Origin: Undaria pinnatifida | Lineage: Eukaryota; Sar; Phaeophyceae; Laminariales; Alariaceae | Reading direction: 5' to 3' | Assembly (NCBI GenBank): GCA_012845835.1 | Contig: JABAKD010000016.1 | Span: 13,117,507-13,181,506, forward strand | DNA: 64,000 nucleotides | Shown: piece after piece, positions 30,318-41,035 of the stretch | How positions within the stretch are numbered: position 1 is the first letter of the stretch | Layout of the letters: every line of letters begins with the position of its first letter | Made by a program: the position numbers and the translations under genes | Notes under the pieces: model-generated | Database searches by the model: none | The model's input: the letters and a program-made list of their open reading frames with translations, nothing else | What the model was told of the DNA's origin: nothing

Positions 30318-30362
30318 ACACGTTGTTGTTGTTGTTGTCGTTGTTGTCGTTGTTGTTGTTTT
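30318..30362. repeat. (GTT)n microsatellite with GTC interruptions
   Basis: Imperfect GTT/GTC tract. No R2 element is attached here, unlike the other GTT tracts. Confidence 0.9.
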
Positions 30363-30669
30363 CTAAACGTGAAGGGTAAATACAAGAAGGCGCTTCTGGA
30401 GATACGCAAAATTTTAACGTGCGCTAATAATATGATAGACTTCTGTGAACAATGTGTCGGCGTGAGACAACCGATACCACTGCAGCTGTATCAGATTACC
30501 CTGCGGCAAGCGCTCTCCCGCATCCGTATTCCGTCGTTGTGTTTTGGCCCTTTTTTGTTTTTTTGACGTGTTTGTCGCACTCACCGCCACTAATATTACT
30601 CCCACCAAATCCACATATATTTTGAAACAAGAAAATAAATCACTTCTTCAGCTGTGATTGTCGACCCAA

Positions 30670-30800
30670 AAGTTTTTTTTTAACAAAACTCAGCTTTGCA
30701 AGCTGCGCGGTATATTTCGATCGCGCGTGTTACGGGGTGTGTGGACTATACCCTCGTGGAGGATACAAGTCGGTGACTCCCCTGCTAATGCCAGGGTCAA
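30670..30800 (-). repeat. FDLTAG-type repeat, diverged reverse fragment
   Basis: GCTTTGCAAGCTGCGCGG followed by GATCGCGCGTGTTACGG and GGATACAAGTCGGTGACTCC is the reverse complement of the 5' part of the repeat (compare 17185-17265). Confidence 0.6.
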
Positions 30801-30909
30801 GAGGACTAACACGTTCAGCCTAGTTCTGCTCACGGAAACAACTGTGTAATAACCCGCATGACGGGGACAAAAACAGACATATGTAGAACTCAGTATGCAT
30901 GAAACAAGA

Positions 30910-31485
30910 TGTATTATATGTTGTTGTTGTTGTTGTTGTTGTTTTCACATAAACTCGCATAATCAAGTCCGTGGTCACAGGACAGGCTCCGGTCACTCTG
31001 GAGCTGAGGAATACCCCAGGGAAAACACACACAACCCAAGGTGGTACACGCATATATCACAGATGACGCAATTCATGCCTCCACCATAAACATACAAAAG
31101 TGAAATCGGGAGTCAGTCTACGATGTGTCAGGTCCAGGCCGGTGCATACGTCTCACTACTCACGCCTGAAGAAACCAAATATTTCGATCGCCACCCAAGA
31201 ACAACTACCACGTATATATTACACGTAGTATCTATCACTACGCATACGCACGACAGGCGTAAGTCAATTGGAGAAAAAGAGACAAGAAAAAAAATGAATA
31301 TAAAGGAAAGGAAAGAACAGGGAAGAAAAACGAAACAAAACGAAAAAGGCAAGCAAAGAGAAGAAAAAGACAAGAAAAGCAAGAAAAGACAACACAAGAA
31401 GAGGAAGGAAAAAAAAAAAGAGAAAAAAAGAAACAGAGAAAATAAAGAAAGAAAATGTCATGTATGTATACTAGCACACCCTAGG
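30910..31485 (-). repeat. Dispersed repeat R2, copy 3
   Basis: (GTT)n at 30918-30942, then the same body as 18660-19195 and a purine tract (31275-31450). Joined directly to the LINE tail by CTAGGAACTGGCTGAGGATG, the empty-site equivalent of the Harbinger insertion. Confidence 0.88.
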
Positions 31486-31489
31486 AACT

Positions 31490-31829
31490 GGCTGAGGATG
31501 GCATTGAGTTAACAGAGGGCATCACGTCCATCATCAATGGCACCTGGGAGAGAACGCAACATGGCGAACAAGTCAGGGCGGTCTTATGCTATCTTGTGAC
31601 GGCCATTAGAAGGCCCACAACTTTCAACACGATGATGGCCAAACCAAGACTTCAGTCTCTTGGGCATGTTGCTCCCCCTTCCCCCCCTCCCCCCTTCCTC
31701 CCTTGCCCCCTCCCCCAGTCCCCTCGCAACCCCCCCTTCCCCCTCCCCCCGGCCGCTTAGAGATGCCAACGGTGGATGGTGCTGCCGCAGCCTTTGCGCG
31801 TCGCTCTGCAGCTTTGCGTCTCTCCGTTT
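31490..31829 (-). mobile_element. LINE 3' UTR, copy Y
   Basis: As copy X, including the C-rich plus-strand tract (31672-31755). Uninterrupted at the site occupied by the Harbinger element in copy X. Confidence 0.75.
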
Positions 31830-32614
31830 CATGCTAATTCCGCATCAACAACTCGGCTCCCTCCTCTACTCTTCGAAACCATCTGCCTGCGTTCTGAGCA
31901 GCCTTTCGCCATCCTTCGAATTACATTCCAAAGACAGACATATCCTCCTTCAGATGATCCATCCAGTCTTTGTCTTGCCCCCCTGAGTAACCCTTACCCC
32001 CAACAAATTCCCCAAACATCACCCTCTGAGGCAAACGTTCCTCCCCCATACGTGCCACGAATCCCGCAAACAAAATCCTCCGTTTGCGCACTATCGCCTC
32101 AACGCTCTCGGAATCTGTCTGGGCAAGCGCGTCGGCGTACGATAGGGTGTGGTCGTCGCGCTTCCGTTTCCGCCATCCAAGGCATCGGAGGAGCATGGAG
32201 CGGTGAAACCCGTCGTAGCCTGTCATAGTCAGGCTTCTTCGGGCTCCACGTCATGCAAGCGTACAGCAGTGTCTCGACCACCTCGACTTTCAGCAACCGC
32301 GCCTTCAACCGTAAACGCACACCCGGGCGATCATAGATTTCCATCTTGTTCCGCTGGAAGCACGCCCAGGCCCTCTGAAGACGCCGCGTTATTTCAATTC
32401 TAAGGTCTCTGTCTGCGGTGATAGCCCCGCCCAAGTATGCAAACTGGATTGTTTGCTTGTATACCTGACCGGCTGCATTGATCGTGAAGGACACCTTCCC
32501 CCCGCTTTGGGTTTCCAGTACCATAGGACGAAAACCTGCCAACGAGAGAAAGGAACAAAGGACAAGTGTTGTGCCGTGTTCGATACCAGTGTATGATACG
32601 CAGCTACGATACAT
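31830..32614 (-). pseudogene. LINE reverse transcriptase C-terminal region, copy Y
   Basis: Near-identical sister of 27163-27943 with the same frameshift near 32220. It has an additional TAA stop at 31921-31923 (GMKFEGW in copy X becomes a stop after FGM) and small substitutions (MEIYDRPG for MELYDRPG). Shared lesions mean the locus was already dead before duplication or transposition. Confidence 0.85.
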
Positions 32615-32619
32615 AAAGC

Positions 32620-33270
32620 AAAAGAGTGCATGAGGAAAAACAAAACATATACCAGGTAGTACTGGTATCTAGGAGAGCGCGTATGTTATAGCAATGTGAG
32701 ACAACAACAGCAGCACACCACAAGGACGCTTGGTGCTTGGTGCTTGGTGCTAGTTTCCATCTCACACTTACTATTATATTACCAGTCTTCATGTCACACA
32801 CAAGATGCTTCAAAACTTCCGTTGAAAGTTGTTGAAAGGCAAAAACGAAATGTTTCGGAGGTTTCATCAAAAAGCCAGATGGAAGATCACCACAACGAAT
32901 ATCATACTAGTAAACGTACTCGCGACCTGCACTTCTGCTCGCTGAAAGAGCCAACACAGCAGTAGTACAGCTATAGGCGTCGAGCACCGCTGTTGGTCGG
33001 CCTATACGAGTAGATGAGCCGAGGTTTGCGCGAACACACTTAAAGGTGGAGTGTCTCATAAGTCAGAGATGCAATGCTCGAAAGGTTACAGCACACAGCG
33101 TGCTGGTACGTGGTAAAAATATGCCAAGAAACCAAAACCCAAACATGGTTCAGCTAAAAAACGAAACCCAAAAAATAGTCACGCACTACTGCTGTGTCTA
33201 TAATATAGCCTAGATTATTAGCAGAAATGCGAGGAGATGACCTAAAGGAGGAGAGAGAAAGGCGAGTTAT
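32620..33270. repeat. Non-coding right part of duplicated LINE segment, copy Y
   Basis: Matches 27950-28587. Small indels distinguish the copies, for example an extra CACAAGATG near 32800 and the loss of CTACCTGGTAGATT near 33210. Confidence 0.85.
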
Positions 33271-33274
33271 GAAT

Positions 33275-33590
33275 GCAATTGCTGTTGTTGTTGTCGTTGT
33301 CGTTGTTGTTGTTATTGGTGGTGGTGGTAATGTTGATGTTGTTTATGTTTTTGTTGTTGTTGTTGTTCTCACATTCACTCGCATAAGCAAATCCGTGGTC
33401 ACAAGACAGGTTCCAGTCACTCTGGAGTGGAGGAATACCCCAGGAAATAAACACAAACCAAAGAAAGTACACCAAGGTACACGCATATATCACAGTTGAT
33501 GCAATTGTTGCCTCCGCCAGAAAAATACTAAAAGTGAAATCTGGAGTCAGCCTACGATGTGCCAGATCCATACTGACTGGTGCATAGTGT
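33275..33590 (-). repeat. (GTT)n tract and partial R2 repeat, copy 4
   Basis: A GTT-rich tract (33283-33367) precedes TCACATTCACTCGCATAAGC and the R2 tail sequence (CAGTCACTCTGGAG, GATGCAATTG). It stops near CTACGATGTGCCAG without the purine tract. Confidence 0.8.
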
Positions 33591-33599
33591 AGTGGAGTG

Positions 33600-34480
33600 C
33601 TCTGCTCCAGTATATGGTTTTATATCTTGCAATGAGGCATTTTAGCCTCTTTTTATGAGGTGTGGGGGATTCTCTAGCCAAGTGAACCAACTGTTGTATA
33701 TACCAATATCAGTTAATTCCTAGTGCACAGAAATGAAGACAAACACAATTGTCATAAAATACACAGTGCGACATTTCCCCCTTCTCCTCACCTTCGAAAG
33801 AAAAAGGGTGGGTGGGTGGGAGAAATATCACGAGAGCCGACCTAATGCTGGGTCGCTGGCCGGCTACTAACACTTGCCTCTTCTCTGGTCGCACAGCCTA
33901 CACGGTACCGTCCCTTGCCCTCCGACGTGCGGGCTTACCTAGCTGCGCGAGTCAACCGAAGAGTGATGGCCACCAACTACCGTGTGGTGGACCGTTACCA
34001 GAGCATGGAACAACAACCCTAAATTCTTTCGCGTCCAAACAAACCACGGGTTACGCCGCTTTCGGTTCCCGAAGGTCATAACCCTCTCCTTTGTTTGATA
34101 TCTTTCGAATTGCTTGGTTATTATTGTGTCTGTGACTTGGGAGGGAGAGCACCCCGAGAGACCAATCTACCGCAACCAACCTTGACGGTATTCCACTGGT
34201 GGTCTCTACTCTAAATCCCGTCTCTCCCTCCGTTAACCACTAGCCAGGTCCCAACCGAAACCCATGCAGTCTAAGACGACTGAGTCCCACCCACGGTACG
34301 ATACCGTGGAAACTCCTCCAAACACGAGGTCGCCGAAGACTGCTACGGTTTCCCCCATATAGTGCCTTGGCCTGGCTGTCTCTGGCCCTTTCCTGCTACC
34401 GCTAGTTTGCGAGAGACTTGTCCTGCGTCCTCTACGTTATTGCGAGTGTATACCTTGTAAGCATCAGACTTCCAACGTCC
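33600..34480. other. Stretch without recognisable gene
   Basis: No long frame with protein-like content. It lies downstream of the gag-protease remnant and could include its long terminal repeat, but no partner copy is present. Confidence 0.35.
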
Positions 34481-36700
34481 TTCGCGCTGGGTTACTCGCT
34501 CGGGCACGTTCGAATGCTCGGGACATTGGATCTTCCAGCTCAGACTTAGCACTTTGAATTTCTTTGGATGACGTAGGTGCTTGCGCTATCGCATTGACAT
34601 GGAGTCGGGCGGGTGATACAATCGATATAGATATGATGTTTTCGAGACATAAGTTGACTGGTAATGCGACCCCATCGGATGATAGGTTGCTAACTGAACT
34701 GCTCTCGGACCGTCGATAGCACACCAGGTGGCCAGTATACGTGCGACAATATTTTTTTCGAAAGTCTTTAGACTGCTGTCTGTAGAAATATTTTGGGGAG
34801 AAACGATTTTAGAATCGATAACGACGCTAAAATCTCAAGTAAGGGAAAAAACGATAAAACCGAGAACGTCTCGTAGGGGAAGCCCGTTTGCGGCACGGAA
34901 CGAGACGGCTGCTTGGGGGATAGGTTTTAAAATGACAGATTGCAGCGAGGGATGAGATTTCACCCACTGACGCGAGACAACTGATACGTCTGTAGCAGAG
35001 TCTACTATAATGTTGGTCACGGGGTAGCCATCGACGGAGCCGCTGACGCGCACTCACTCGCCGAGACGAAGAAGTCATAGAAAATGCATTCTTTTTGTAC
35101 GCCAGCGCGGAGCTGTACCATACTTTATCTGTATTAATTGCTTTCGGGGGGCCAACCTTGGCTCCAACTCGCAGAAACGAGCGGATAAGCCGCGGCTCAG
35201 TACTAACACTCTTAGGAATAATGGACGGCACAGAAAAAAGACACGCGCTTTAGCGGGGCTTCGCTACGTACAATGTCTATATCAGGTGCTGAACTCTCAG
35301 ACAGGCGACTACTCGATAGGCGTTTTGTCTTTTTCCTCCCAAGGATAGATACATGCGCGACAAAAATTGCACCTGCTGCTGCAGACGTGTCGAGAGCTCT
35401 TCTCTTCACGCCTTTCCGAAGACTAAAGGACGACCCAGCTGTTGTAGGCGACGGTCCAGCTGGGCACCACAAGGGGCCCTCATCGTCGTCCTCCTCGTCT
35501 TCCTCCTTGTCTTTTCGGGGTCGCTTCCCCTTCTTGGCTTTGGCCGCAATGCGATCCTCACGCTGTTTTTGGAAGCTTTTCTCGGTGGTGTGTCCAAAAG
35601 GTTTTCTGCACCCTGTGTAGTTACACACCGGGCGGCTGGAGCCGCCGCCCGACGAAGACCCGCCGGAAGAGGAACCACCACCACGACTACCGCCGTGACG
35701 ACCGCCGTGGCAATCGCTACTGCCGCTGCCATCGCTACCACCACCGCCCGAGCACCACCACCTCCACTACAACCACCACCACCGCCGCCCCCGCGGCTTC
35801 CGCGACCGCTGTGACCGCCACGGTCCCAGTCGGACATGCCGTGGGGGGAACGGATGTTGCGCTGATCGATGGTAGCCGCGTGCTGGTACTGCGAGGAAGA
35901 GGAGCGTTTGCGGACCGGAGTAAAGGACAGTGCACTGGCAGTGCCTCCAGCAAGGCTGGCGGTTTCGTGACGACGCGCACAGTGGACAGCTTCGCGGAGC
36001 GAAGTAACTGGCCTATCGGCGAGTTGGAGGCACTGAATGGACAGGATAAGGCCGTTTTGGGAAATGTGACAGAGAACGCTGCCCAGGGTGGATGGCCCTT
36101 TGTGTGTTGTCCAACCGCGGATTCGAAACGGTTGGGGAGGGTCCGAAAACGTAGAGATTAGACATATTATGTTGACGCTTGTTTGAAAATGGCAAGCTTA
36201 AGGGCACACGCCTGCGCTGAGTTACTCGGCAGCAGTAAGTCAAGGAGGGCTGTGCTAAGCTCTGCCCAGTTTGGGGCGGGGGAGAATTCTCCGACAGTAC
36301 GCGAAACTGCATCCGAGGTACCGGCTACAGCTACACGCCAGTCGATCGTAGCAGTGGACAAGTGTTGGTACAGCGTGAGGACAGAATCATCACCGATGAG
36401 AGACAACAAATCGAATGCTAACCACTTGCCATATTATTCGTCGTCGGGACGAACAGATTTGGCCTTAAACAGCGACAAGACGAAGTTGCGCAAGGACAGA
36501 AGCGACATAGGCCTCAGGACTACGGTCAAGACGGGGTAGGCGGCGTACATCGCTTGCCGTAAGGACAGCCGTCTTGGGTGTGGCTGCTACTTGCGCAAAG
36601 GACGAAGGGGGGACAGGGGAGGGGACACTGGGAGCTGGCTTCACGGAACCCGAACCCGACACAGAAGTCGTAATGGTTACCAGCTGATCCATGAGCACTC
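34480..36700 (-). pseudogene. Retroelement Gag, nucleocapsid and protease remnant
   Basis: On the minus strand: an N-terminal Pro/Ser-rich segment (SVKPAPSVPSPVPPSSFAQV), a stop and frame change near 36466, a helical Gag-like segment (LYQHLSTATIDWRVAVAGTS, WAELSTALLDLLLPSNSAQA), then a Gly/Arg-rich stretch (GGHSGRGSRGGGGGG) and a zinc-knuckle-like CNYTGCRKPFGHTTEKSF, in which the last cysteine is Ser. A basic and acidic tail (KKGKRPRKDKEEDEED) follows, then a retropepsin-like segment, GSVDGYPVTNIIVDSATDVS (about 34990-35045), whose DSA stands where DSG or DTG is required. Frames change several times and no RT follows. The order suggests an LTR retrotransposon truncated after protease. It is not obviously part of the gypsy pol at 6.6-13.4 kb. 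Confidence 0.7.
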
Positions 36701-36727
36701 AGTTTCAGGATCTTCCCAGACAGCATC

Positions 36728-36905
36728 GTGTCCAGCTGTCAATCCACAATGCTCTGGATGCGCAAGGTGGTAGACGAGAGGTCCACGATGCCGCTGTTGT
36801 TCTCCCACGGTGGACAACATCAAGTCCAGCTGTCTTTCCACGACGCTCTCTGGATGCGCAAGGTGGTAGACGAGAGGTCCACGACGCCGCTGTTGTTCTC
36901 CGACT
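36728..36905. repeat. Tandem duplication, about 105-bp unit
   Basis: CTCTGGATGCGCAAGGTGGT followed by AGACGAGAGGTCCACGA(T/C)G and CCGCTGTTGTTCTCC occurs twice. It lies at the 5' end of the gag remnant. Confidence 0.85.
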
Positions 36906-36934
36906 GTGCTTCCGAAGGGGAGGGAGATATGTCG

Positions 36935-37139
36935 GGGGTGTCCTGCTCGAGAGACTGAAGTCTGAGTCTGGCCATCGTCGTCTATATTTTTGGGCCTTCC
37001 AATGCCCGTCACAAGCAAGCGTAACGCCGCCCCGTCTTCTTATTGCGGTTTCCTCCCGGTGCCATTGAAATGCACTTGATACCCTAAACTGACCCAATGC
37101 CGTCTTTAGTTAGTTCCCAGGATCTGCTATTAATATTAT
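36935..37139 (+). mobile_element. LINE 3' tail fragment
   Basis: GAGAGACTGAAGTCTGAGTC, GGCCATCGTCGTC, GCCTTCCAATGCCCGTCACA, GTGCCATTGAAATGCAC and GTTCCCAGGATCTGCTATTA follow the order of the tail in 26829-27000 (reverse complement). It is joined, across the 37145-38305 element, to the R2 repeat, as in copies X and Y. Confidence 0.7.
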
Positions 37140-37551
37140 TAGTAGAGTGTTTGCGAAAGTACGTTTTTAGAAATGTACTTCTTCAAAAATTGTCCCAAAG
37201 GCAATATTTGCGGTAAATTTTTGAAAAAAAGGCAAAAATGTACTTTGTCGAAGGTAGGTTTTGATCAAAAGTTACGGTAAATTTTGTCTCTCTGTTTCAT
37301 TGGCCTACAACACACCGAGCATTTGTCCGAGGCAGAACGCCTCTGCAAGGGTCTATAGCGCCCTAAGCAGGACCAGTTTGAAGCACCACGCTGTTGTCAC
37401 GACACAACACAAGCTACTAATACGAACGCACGGAGGATTGAGAGGGTAGTACCCTGAGCACGACGCGCAGGCGTAACATCAGAGATATGCAGCAGGCCGG
37501 TGATGAACCGTCTGTTGCTGCCCTCTGCGTCCGTGACCAAGGGTTCAGCGC

Positions 37552-37923
37552 TTGCTGCAAGCTGTGGTGAACTTCTCGCAGCTGGCGGAGTCGAACGCAC
37601 GCACGCGGAGAGGAGCCTCAACGCAGAGAGCGACACCACGCGCCTTGATTGCGGCTATCGTGTGCCGCATCTGGCAAGATAGGACTCGTATCGGTCCATC
37701 TGTGCGACAGCAGCCACCGCGCTTCTCCAACATCACCGCGACTGAAGCGTGGCATGACTTTCGGTTTAGGGCAGAGGAGCGGAAACTCCTCTGCCCTAAA
37801 CCGCTGCGTTCACTGCGGATTCTTCGCAGGGTGGTGCTTCGCAATAACAGGTCCACGTTCCATGGGGAAACTGCGCTTCGCCTTCCCTTCCGTCGCATGA
37901 GGAAGGCGTTGCTCTGCTTGTAG
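37552..37923 (+). pseudogene. Possible transposase N-terminal fragment
   Basis: A 123-codon open frame inside the 1.16-kb inverted-repeat element. The segment EAWHDFRFRAEERKLL, then LRNNRSTFHGETALRLPFRR, resembles the helical N-terminal region of DDE transposases of the Harbinger type (pattern FRF..E.L..L, then a basic loop and E..L). This is a weak similarity from memory. The catalytic part is absent. The perfect hairpin at 37762-37803 lies within the frame. Confidence 0.3.
37762..37803. repeat. Hairpin: 18-bp perfect stem, 6-base loop
   Basis: Left arm CGGTTTAGGGCAGAGGAG (37762-37779), loop CGGAAA, right arm its exact complement (37786-37803). It is not followed by a T run, and the context is an inverted-repeat transposon interior. 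Confidence 0.97.
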
Positions 37924-38305
37924 CATGTGTAATGAGGTAGTCCCTGCTCACAAGGAGTTTTTTACGCGCGAGACAGACCGCCATACCTCTGATTTGTAGT
38001 CTGTTGGGTGCTTGCATGTACCGTGTTCCAGGTACTGCTGCACCTGAAACGAGAGGCTCGAGACTGGAGTACGTACAACGAGTACTCATATCGTATAATA
38101 CTACGAGTACTCGTACTGCTGCTGCTGTACTCGTACGTATATTACAATCGCGCACATCCCCGTTTCCCTACTAAATTTCGGAGGCGTCGCCTGCAGGATT
38201 TTGTTTACCGCTAGCGCAAACACACCAAAAACTCGGTGGGAAGGCAATTCACTTTTTTTAGCGGAAGGCAAGTAAATTTTTAGAAACGTATTTTCGCAAA
38301 CACTC

Positions 38306-38815
38306 TAGTATCACGTTTTGCCTCTTTTCCATTCCTTGCTTCCTCTTCTTGTTTTGTCTCTTCTTTTCGCTCCTTTTCTTTTTCGCTTTTTTCTTTTCGT
38401 TTCTTTTCCTTCCTTTCCTCTCTCCTTGATTTTCTTTTCTTTGTTTCTTTTTTCCATTTGACTTGAGTCTGACGTGCGTATGCGTATGATAGCTCCTACA
38501 TGTAATATATACGTGGTAGTCTTTCCTGGGTGGCAACCGGTATAGTCGGATTTTTCAGGCGCGAGTAGTGAGACGTATGCACCAGTGTGGACCTGGTTCA
38601 TCTTAGGCTGGCTCCCGATTTTACTGTTATATGCGTCTGGCGGGGGCATGACCTGCGTCAGCTGTGATATATGCGTGTACCACCTTTGGTTTGTTTGTGT
38701 TTTTCTTCTCTCTGGGGTATTCCTCAGCTCCAGAGTGACCGGAGCCTGTCCTGTGACCACGGACTTGACTATGCGAGTTAATGTGAGAACAACAACAACA
38801 ACAACATCAACAACA
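38306..38815 (+). repeat. Dispersed repeat R2, copy 5
   Basis: Pyrimidine tract (38318-38460), GTATGCGTATGATAGC, TCCAGAGTGACCGGAGCCTG and CACGGACTTGACTATGCGAG, ending in imperfect (CAA)n (38788-38815). Confidence 0.85.
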
Positions 38816-39003
38816 ATGGTTTACAGTGGTTACTATTTTGTCATTTGTCATTTTGGAAAAAAAAAAATGCGTCGTTTGAGACACTGGCTAGTCAGCGTGA
38901 CCACGTGGAGTAAAAAAAACGGAATCCTGATTTTCTTTTTTCGCCGAGATACTGACACGATTACCCATTTGGTCCTCCAATGTCATGGTCTAGTGTTGTA
39001 TCT

Positions 39004-39066
39004 GACTGCTGCTTACTGCTGCTTGCTGCTGCTTGCTGCTGCTTGCTGCTGCTTGCTGCTGCTGCT
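39004..39066. repeat. 10-bp minisatellite TGCTGCTTGC
   Basis: About five tandem units ending in CTGCTGCTGCTCGG. Confidence 0.9.
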
Positions 39067-39415
39067 CGGGCATGCGGTGGTGTGTTAGGTGTGTTCGGGC
39101 TTGAGGCGCAAAGGACGCAAAGAAGGAGCAGAGAGGAGGAGGGATGTGGGGTCAGCGGGGAGGAAGGAGGGGCGCTGTCATCGTTTCTGGGGCAGCAGCT
39201 TGTGCCTCCTTAGCTTTCGCAGTGCTGTTGTTGTCGGCGACCTCCCCGCGCTTGTCGACTGCAATCGCGGTGGAGAAGGCAGACGAGGTGGGTTTATTTG
39301 GGTTTGGGAGTAAATAGCATTTCAAGTGTTTTGTTTCCCCTCGTCTTACATGAAACTCTCATTTCTCTCCTCGTGCACTACAACTTTACATGTGGACATG
39401 CTTCTGCTACTATAA
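39067..39415. other. Stretch without recognisable gene
   Basis: Purine-rich, with only low-complexity frames. Confidence 0.4.
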
Positions 39416-39419
39416 TATT

Positions 39420-39595
39420 CTGATAGCTACACTGTCGTTGCAAGGGGGGTCGCCGACCTGTATCCTTAACGAGGACACACAGTCCGCAATACGCGCGATC
39501 GGAGCATTACACACAGCTTGCAAAGATGAGTTTTGACAAAATATTCGATTTCACAGCTGGAGTGTATTTTAATTTTTATAATATTAGTCTACACT
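39420..39595 (+). repeat. FDLTAG-type dispersed repeat, copy 4
   Basis: Starts GATAGCTACACTGTCG, with GGGGGTCGCCGACCTG and GAGGACACACAGTCCGCAAT. The frame from ATG at 39525 reads MSFDKIFDFTAGVYFNFYNI. Confidence 0.8.
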
Positions 39596-39614
39596 ATAAG
39601 AATACATACACTAC

Positions 39615-39795
39615 AGCAGCTGCGAGATCAAAGATTTTGTCGAAACCCACCCTTCTTTCGCTTTGCAAGCTGTTGTTGTGTCGATGGGTGTGATGTGTGT
39701 GATGGGCGTGGCACTCTGACCGCGCTCATAACTGGGTGTGTGTCCTCATGAAGGATATAGGTCGGCGACCCACTCAGACCTAGCTTGTACCAAGG
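39615..39795 (-). repeat. FDLTAG-type repeat, reverse copy
   Basis: GATCAAAGATTTTGTCGAAA, GCTTTGCAAGCTG, GTGTGTCCTCATGAAGGATA and GGTCGGCGACCCACTC are the reverse complement of the repeat. With 39420-39595 it forms a head-to-head pair about 25 bp apart. Confidence 0.75.
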
Positions 39796-40029
39796 TCAAC
39801 AGGGTGGTATACTCAATCTATTCACGAAAGAAAATGTACACCCGCTTTATTTAGAGGGGGGCAAATTCTGACGCCTGTGAAAGAAATGCGTCAGTTCATG
39901 ACGTATATGATGTAGTTATTTAGTTTTAGTGTGACCTGTGTGGGAAGGGGGTTCGCATACAAGAGTAGGAGCTTACTGCACGCGTGGTGTTAGGTCTGCA
40001 GGATGTTGGAGACGGCGGGGGAGGGGGAA

Positions 40030-40270
40030 GGGGAGTTAATTGTAACTTGAAGACCTGTATTAAATGAATCGGAAGTACTGCATAGATGGCTCGAAAGGTA
40101 AGGAGGTCATGTTCCCTGTGAGGTAGTTTTTACAACTCTGACGGTTTAGGTGGGGCAGCGGGGAGGGAGACGGGGGTGCAGGTACGTGGCGGGGTGGGGG
40201 AGAACGGAGGTGGATGGAAGCCAACTGTTCTATCTGCATGCTAAATACATAGTCTATGCCCAATACTTCA
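40030..40270 (-). mobile_element. LINE 3' UTR, inverted copy
   Basis: The reverse complement contains CCTTACCTTTCGAGCCATCT then GCAGTACTTCCGATTCATTT, matching ATTTACCTTTGGAGCCATCT and CACCTCCAATTCATTTGA at 41134-41180. The C-rich tail (40140-40205) is also mirrored. Confidence 0.6.
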
Positions 40271-40559
40271 ACTACAAACTATAACGTGGATGGGAGCACA
40301 AGATACGATAAGATACGATAAGATACGTGGTGTTGTTTTCACGTTAATGTTACGAGTAGTGGTATTTGATTTCCGTATAATTGTAACATTACATACAGTA
40401 GTACTACTACGAATGGTACATACATATGGTATGCTGTGTATATTGGGCATCTGCAATTCGCACGCCGGTAGAGTATATTGCTCGTACCCACCTCCGTTTC
40501 CTCCCCCCCCCCCCTTTCCACCACACCCACACCCCTCCTCCGTCGCCACACCTACGAAC

Positions 40560-41035
40560 ACCCCCCGACACACACTGCGATTTCGTGTAGAGGACCTGGA
40601 CGTGCCAGAAAGAAGAAAGAGATATACCAGTGGTCAGGAGGAGGAGGACGTGGCTACACATAATATGTGCCCGTGTGGCACAACTATAGAGAGTAGGGAC
40701 TCGTCACATAGTACGAGAATGTGAAAAATAAAAGGAAGAACGGGATGCATCGGAGGAGATGAGCAAAGTAGACGTATGTAACATGGAAGAGTTTGGTAGA
40801 CTAGACAGTAGCGAAGAAACAATTGCTATCCTACTAATAGGAGATAGATGGTGGCTGCAGACGGCGAAACAGGACGAGGATAGGATACGCAAACACTTTC
40901 TATATGTAGTATATGGAAAAAACGTAATGAGCGCCCAAATGTTGGAGGTGTCTATTAGGAGTAGGACCGGTGCTCCGTCTTGCAAGGGATGCGTGGTCAA
41001 TGGTCAAACGACTAAGGCAAGCCACAAATGAGTAC
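40560..41035 (+). pseudogene. LINE ORF2 C-terminal end
   Basis: Plus-strand frames read LRFRVEDLDVPERRKRYTSG, then MCPCGTTIESRDSSHSTRM; after a frame change and a TAA near 40729 come KEERDASEEMSKVDVC, MEEFGRLDSSEETIAIL and GDRWWLQTAKQDEDRIRKHF, ending GQTTKASHK at 41031. The CPCG...H spacing resembles the CCHC-like motif at the C-terminus of many non-LTR retrotransposon ORF2 proteins. It is followed by a C-rich 3' UTR. A different LINE family from that at 27-33 kb. Confidence 0.65.

Larger units (their letters stand above)
37145..38305. mobile_element. Inverted-repeat DNA element, 1,161 bp
   Basis: Imperfect 36-bp terminal inverted repeats. The left starts GAGTGTTTGCGAAAGTACG. The right, reverse-complemented, starts GAGTGTTTGCGAAAATACG, with four mismatches in 36. 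TAGTA occurs immediately outside both ends (37140-37144 and 38306-38310), a candidate target duplication. Removing the element joins a LINE tail to an R2 repeat, the same junction seen uninterrupted at 31470-31495. The interior has a transposase-like fragment and a strong hairpin, but no intact gene. Confidence 0.82.
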
